64,000 bases of DNA from Bacteroidetes bacterium SW_9_63_38 (GTDB lineage Bacteria > Bacteroidota > Rhodothermia > Rhodothermales > Salinibacteraceae). Location: assembly GCA_003022435.1 (NCBI GenBank), contig PXUA01000003.1, positions 166,663-230,662 of the forward strand. Reading direction: 5' to 3'. The notes below the pieces were generated by a model. That model worked only from the letters and a program-made list of their open reading frames with translations, did no database searches and was not told where the DNA came from. This document shows, piece after piece, positions 63,900 through 64,000 of the stretch. The translations under genes were made by a program, and so were the position numbers. The first letter of the stretch is position 1. Each line of letters begins with the position of its first letter.

Positions 63900-64000
63900 C
63901 CGATCCGTGCACGGGTAGGTAAACGTTGTTCCTCCATATGAGGAAGGAGATCAGCCGGACCTGTCCGGCACCGGACTCGTCCGGCAAGATGCTGGAAATC
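63900..64000 (+). mobile_element. MITE family A, copy 5 (left part; runs off the window)
   Basis: CCGATCCGTGCACGGGTAGG begins after a TA at 63898-63899 and continues TAAACGTTGTTCCTCCATAT, then GGAAGGAGATCAGCCGGACC and GTCCGGCAAGATGCTGG. The inner part matches the copy at 13861 (TCAGCCGGAC..., TCCGGCAAGAT). The right end is beyond the window. Confidence 0.8.

Overview
The window is a 64 kb stretch of a GC-rich bacterial chromosome. It most resembles Salinibacter or a close relative (extremely halophilic Rhodothermota/Bacteroidota). The proteins are strongly acidic (SMC, ParA/ParB tails, NuoI tail, ClpB). Start codons rarely have a Shine-Dalgarno sequence. Family content fits that phylum: DUF5683 after parAB, TonB-type transducer, SbsA-like Ig lipoprotein, and a serine-palmitoyltransferase-like enzyme beside a ceramide-synthase-like acyltransferase. 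This assignment is inference from the sequence; no database was searched.

Layout. 1-8 kb: start of uvrA, a self-inhibited Fic protein with a palindrome in front, a PQQ sugar dehydrogenase lipoprotein, smc. 8-14 kb: a shortened sulfide:quinone reductase-like protein, a decayed mscS, rtcB with an 18-base C/G homopolymer in its catalytic core, a low-molecular-weight phosphatase. 14-24 kb: Spo0M-like, Lrp-type regulator, tRNA-Val, membrane-anchored anti-sigma-like protein, holA, nuoI, algH/yqgE, murJ, a YdjM-like hydrolase, aroQ. 24-27 kb: a gene-poor patch with a 5'-truncated parA and stacked small mobile elements. 27-37 kb: TrmH/SpoU methyltransferase, glutamate dehydrogenase, Ig lipoprotein, a broken RND transporter, nnrE-nnrD, vanZ-like, tonB, rpiA, GNAT. 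37-48 kb: UvrD/PcrA helicase, parA-parB-DUF5683, the sphingolipid/sulfonolipid-type pair, HAD hydrolase, rhomboid protease, tRNA-Ser. 48-58 kb: ABC exporter, phasin-like protein, clpB, a multiply broken membrane-protein gene, dual-specificity phosphatase, GntR regulator. 58-64 kb: a decayed sulfur-related cluster (UspA remnant, broken tauE/safE, intact metallo-beta-lactamase/rhodanese protein, truncated yeeE) and a HAD-IIA phosphatase.

The most striking feature is the load of short non-autonomous mobile elements and intergenic repeats. I can delimit at least three MITE-like families by terminal inverted repeats plus target duplications: a TA-flanked family (five copies), a 3-bp-duplication family with GAxxCTGTTT ends (six copies, one carrying a nested hairpin-rich insert), and a CTAG-flanked element. 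Two broken genes become readable across an insertion site when the element is removed in silico. A fourth dispersed repeat of about 100-130 bp and several short gene-border words recur as well. At least five genes are clear pseudogenes, and three of their lesions are single in-frame TGA codons. No complete insertion sequence, prophage or CRISPR array was seen.
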